Origin: an uncultured Phycisphaerales bacterium
Lineage (GTDB): Bacteria; Planctomycetota; Phycisphaerae; Phycisphaerales; SM1A02
Assembly: GCA_946886375.1 (NCBI GenBank)
Contig: CAMPIL010000179.1
Location: forward strand, 1-7,469
Reading direction: 5' to 3'
DNA length: 7,469 nt
In this document: in pieces, positions 5,291-7,469 of the stretch
Layout: each line of letters begins with the position of its first letter
How positions within the stretch are numbered: the first letter of the stretch is position 1
Notes under the pieces: model-generated
Seen by the model: the letters and a program-made list of their open reading frames with translations, nothing else
What the model was told of the DNA's origin: nothing
Databases searched by the model: none
Position numbers and translations under genes: made by a program

Positions 5291-6541
5291 ATGGCAAGTC
5301 TCTCCGAACGCGAGCGCAACAACATTCGCGCGGGCGTATTTGTCACGATCGCCCTGTTGCTGAGCATGGGGGTGGTGATCGTGTTGACCGACGCCGTCAG
5401 CGCGTTGTCGCGCGCCACCGATTCCTACACCGTCACCTTCGACGTTTCCTCAGGCGTGGCGAACCTCAAACCCGGATCGGACGTCCGCATCGGCGGCATG
5501 CGCATGGGAAAAGTGACTTCGGTTGAACCGAAGGTGGAGGGCAGCACGTTTCGGCAGATCGAAGTGGAATTCAACGTGGATTCCCGCGCGCCGCTGCATG
5601 CCGACGCAATTATTCTGGTGTCCGCCCCGCTGATCGGGTCCGATGCCTGGCTGGACATTCCCGATGTGGGAGACCCGGCGAGCGGCGCGCCGGTGGGGAA
5701 TCGGCTGCAGGGCACGTCGTCGGTTGGCATGTTGACTGCGCTCTTGGGCGCGGAGAATGCGGACAAGGCCAGTGAAATGGTGGAGAACGTGCGCCTGTTG
5801 AGCGCATTCCTGGCGAAGGTGCCCGATGAATACCGCGCTCGCATCGCCCCGGTGCTTGATGACGCCGGCGCGGTCGTGCGCGATCTGCGGTCGGTGCACT
5901 GGCCTCATTGGGCAGGCGCGGTTGATCGCGTCATGACCTGGGCCGCCGACGCCACGCCCAGGCTGGAGGCGGCGCTTGGCTACGGCCACGATCTGCTTGC
6001 CAATGCCAACCAGGTTGTGACGGAGAATCGCGAGCCCATCAAGTCAATCGTGAGCAATGTGCAAACGGCCACGGGTCGAATCAACACTGAAACCATTGAC
6101 AAGGTTCATCGCGTGCTCGACCTTGGCCAGCAGGGGCTTGAGCAAGCCAAGGCGACGCTGGAAACGTTGCGCGTGGACTACGCCGGCTGGGCTACGAACA
6201 TCGGCGAAGCGCTGGCGAGCGCGAACCTCACCGCCCAGCAGTTGAAACTCGCGAGCATCGAGACTCGTCGCAGCCCGTGGAAACTGCTGTATCGTCCCAA
6301 CGCTGATGAACTTCAGCACGAATTGCTGTATGAGGCGACGCGGTCGTTCGCCCTGGCGGCGGCGGATTTGAAGGCGACTTCTGAATCCGTCAAGCGGATT
6401 CTCGAAAAACACCCAGACATCGTGGGCAGAGATCACGAAGCCTATCGGCGGCTGGAGCGCAGTCTTTTCGACAGCCTGAGCAACTACGAAAAGGCCCAGC
6501 AGAAGATGTTGGACGTGCTGGTGACCGACACCAAGCATTAG
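5291..6541 (+). CDS. MCE-domain protein (MlaD-like), membrane-anchored lipid transport component
   Basis: MCE proteins form rings or tubes that carry lipids between membranes and work with an MlaF-type ATPase, here the gene just upstream. From ATG 5291 the protein has 416 residues: a short basic N-terminus SERERNNIRAG, one transmembrane helix about 14-33, and an MCE domain about 45-123 with VTFDVSSGVANLKPGSDVRI followed by GGMRMGKV. The residues after 150 are mostly helical, with coiled-coil-like stretches about 225-325 and 345-410. A distinctive block SPWKLLYRPNADELQHELLY starts at 328, followed by ATRSFALAAADL. It is much longer than E. coli MlaD (183 residues), so its helical part may build a tube or needle as in longer MCE proteins; that is inference. 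An in-frame TTG at 5234 is less likely because the usual family N-terminus begins shortly before the helix. No strong Shine-Dalgarno precedes 5291. The 57-base gap from the ATPase supports one operon. Confidence 0.9.
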   Translation: MASLSERERNNIRAGVFVTIALLLSMGVVIVLTDAVSALSRATDSYTVTFDVSSGVANLKPGSDVRIGGMRMGKVTSVEPKVEGSTFRQIEVEFNVDSRAPLHADAIILVSAPLIGSDAWLDIPDVGDPASGAPVGNRLQGTSSVGMLTALLGAENADKASEMVENVRLLSAFLAKVPDEYRARIAPVLDDAGAVVRDLRSVHWPHWAGAVDRVMTWAADATPRLEAALGYGHDLLANANQVVTENREPIKSIVSNVQTATGRINTETIDKVHRVLDLGQQGLEQAKATLETLRVDYAGWATNIGEALASANLTAQQLKLASIETRRSPWKLLYRPNADELQHELLYEATRSFALAAADLKATSESVKRILEKHPDIVGRDHEAYRRLERSLFDSLSNYEKAQQKMLDVLVTDTKH

Positions 6542-6565
6542 CGCATCGAGACCTGCACTCAGAAT

Positions 6566-6594
6566 AGCGGCGGAACGGGCATTGCCCGGCCGCT
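6566..6594 (+). terminator. Possible stem-loop terminator after the MCE gene
   Basis: AGCGGC (6566-6571) pairs with GCCGCT (6589-6594), and an inner GGGC (6577-6580) pairs with GCCC (6584-6587) around a 3-base loop, with an asymmetric internal bulge. It begins 25 bases after the MCE stop codon, a sensible place for a transcript end. There is no run of T after it, so it may be an imperfect terminator or only a hairpin in the intergenic DNA. Confidence 0.3.
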
Positions 6595-6596
6595 CC

Positions 6597-6628
6597 TTGA
6601 ACCCGCGCGTGCTCAAGGTGCGTATGAT
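6597..6628 (+). promoter_or_regulatory. Possible promoter for the exported hydrolase gene
   Basis: TATGAT at 6623-6628 is a good -10 match (five of six). TTGAAC at 6597-6602 is a fair -35, but the 20-base spacer is longer than the normal 16-18. The -10 alone lies 31 bases before the start codon and 18 bases before the Shine-Dalgarno, a reasonable arrangement. It would make the hydrolase gene independent of the MCE operon. Confidence 0.3.
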
Positions 6629-6646
6629 CCCGGGGCGAACCAACTT

Positions 6647-6652
6647 GAAGGA
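6647..6652 (+). promoter_or_regulatory. Shine-Dalgarno site for the hydrolase start at 6660
   Basis: GAAGGA lies 7 bases before ATG 6660. It supports that start over the out-of-frame ATG at 6652, which overlaps the site itself. Confidence 0.7.
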
Positions 6653-6659
6653 TGGCAAT

Positions 6660-7469
6660 ATGCGCGTCAAGTCAGCATTGCGGTGGTGTTGGTGCTTCGC
6701 AGTTGCACTGGGCGTTTTGTCATCGCCATGCATCGTGGCGTCGCCGAATCCTGATCTTGAGTCGCCGTTGGAATTTCGCATCGCGCTGCATGATGGCCGA
6801 GTCGATCTCGCCGAGGTCGTGCATCAACTTGGCGAGCGGTTCGGCATCAAGCTCGGCGAAAGACTCAATCAACTGGATTGGACCGTCAATGTGCAATCCA
6901 TTGCCGGGCGTTTGCGATTGACCGCTTTTGAACGATTGACCGGCGGCGTCATCTGCACAACGGTCAAGCCCGATTGCCTGGTTGTGCAGGTGGATGAACA
7001 GTCGTTGCGGCGGCGATTGCATGACGCTGAACGCAAGGTTGAGGTTCTGCTCTCGCGAAACTCCACGCCGCACAGCACGAAACGCGAGGGACTGACGTTC
7101 GTGACTGCGGAAGATGCGGAATCTCTTCCCGCGCATGCCGTCGTGCTTGTGCACGGGTTGGATGATCCGGGGTACACATGGGACGACCTTTTGCCGCGAC
7201 TTCTGCGTCGAGGTTATTCGATTGCGAAATTCGAATACCGCACCGATCGCCCGATCGCAGAGGCTGCGAGCATGTTCGCCCGGGAACTGGAGCAGGCCCG
7301 CAGCAAAGGCCTGAAGCGGATCGACGTGGTGGCTCACTCAATGGGCGGGTTGCTGGTGCGCGAGGCGCTCACCAGCGATGCCGCGTACGCCGGCGACGGG
7401 TCAGGCGCGGACCGTTATCCTGCCCTCGATCACTTCATCATGGTGGCGACCCCGAATCACGGTTCGCAC
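6660..7469 (+). CDS. Secreted alpha/beta hydrolase (lipase-like) with N-terminal STN-like domain, 3' truncated
   Basis: The frame is open to the right edge, so only the first 270 residues are visible. Residues 1-27 look like a signal peptide: MRVKSALRW, then a hydrophobic stretch, with cleavage likely near Ala27. Cys24 lacks a good lipobox, so a lipoprotein is unlikely. Residues about 36-112 have a strand-helix-strand repeat (VDLAEVVHQLGERFGIKL, then LRLTAFERLTGG and LVVQVD) resembling the short STN-type domains of secretins and TonB-dependent receptors; this assignment is tentative. From about 158 the alpha/beta-hydrolase domain begins: LVHGLDDPGYTW (163-174) supplies the oxyanion-hole HG motif, VVAHSMGGLL (223-232) the nucleophile elbow with Ser227, and ATPNHGSH (263-270) is typical of PGAP1-like or triacylglycerol-lipase relatives. 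The catalytic Asp and His lie beyond the window. Likely an esterase or lipase acting in the envelope; substrate unknown. Confidence 0.85.
   Translation, partial: MRVKSALRWCWCFAVALGVLSSPCIVASPNPDLESPLEFRIALHDGRVDLAEVVHQLGERFGIKLGERLNQLDWTVNVQSIAGRLRLTAFERLTGGVICTTVKPDCLVVQVDEQSLRRRLHDAERKVEVLLSRNSTPHSTKREGLTFVTAEDAESLPAHAVVLVHGLDDPGYTWDDLLPRLLRRGYSIAKFEYRTDRPIAEAASMFARELEQARSKGLKRIDVVAHSMGGLLVREALTSDAAYAGDGSGADRYPALDHFIMVATPNHGSH

Noticed and set aside
6044..6781. 245-codon minus-strand open frame opposite the end of the MCE gene
   Set aside because: It overlaps the MCE coding region and the start of the hydrolase, with no motif or ribosome site.
6652..6921. Out-of-frame 89-codon open frame starting at ATG 6652
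   Set aside because: Its start overlaps the Shine-Dalgarno of the hydrolase, and the hydrolase frame holds the signal peptide and catalytic motifs.

Overview
The window is a GC-rich, densely coded bacterial chromosome segment. It most likely comes from a Planctomycetota genome, possibly class Phycisphaerae. That placement is inference: it rests on the MurD nucleotide-site style (MGLGRFGGG), on tandem DUF4190-type membrane proteins with Cys-Cys-Pro in the first helix, and on an MCE protein whose C-terminal block (SPWKLLYRP...ELLYEATRSFALAA) I associate with planctomycetes. I see no rRNA, tRNA, CRISPR array, insertion sequence or phage gene.

Layout. (1) 8-580, + strand: a basic, proline-rich protein of unknown function. 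Its reading frame is open to the left edge. (2) 587-1969, - strand: murD, the UDP-MurNAc-L-Ala:D-Glu ligase of peptidoglycan synthesis. It converges on gene 1 with only 6 bp between the stops and has no other mur/fts genes beside it in this window. (3) 1970-2111: a divergent intergenic region that must carry the murD promoter and probably that of the next block. (4) 2112-4321, + strand: three consecutive paralogous membrane proteins. Each has a short Pro-rich N-terminus, a two-helix DUF4190-like hairpin and an extracytoplasmic domain of about 120 residues. (5) 4325-5233 and 5291-6541, + strand: an MlaF-like ABC ATPase and an MCE (MlaD-like) membrane-anchored protein. (6) 6660 to the right edge, + strand: a secreted protein with a putative STN-like N-terminal domain and an alpha/beta-hydrolase (lipase-type) domain with an AHSMGG nucleophile elbow. 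It is cut off by the window end.

How they may work together. The second and third DUF4190 paralogs and the ATPase are tightly packed: a 1-base stop/start overlap, then a 3-base gap. The MCE gene follows 57 bases later, so 2892-6541 looks like one transcription unit. The ATPase and MCE protein are two of the core parts of a Mce/Mla-type lipid transporter for the cell envelope. The third core part, an MlaE-type permease, is absent from the window; its usual neighbouring place is taken by the DUF4190 paralogs. The most interesting reading, which is inference, is that these paralogs are lineage-specific accessory parts of the lipid transporter. The exported hydrolase downstream has its own Shine-Dalgarno sequence and probably its own promoter, so a link to lipid handling is only suggestive.
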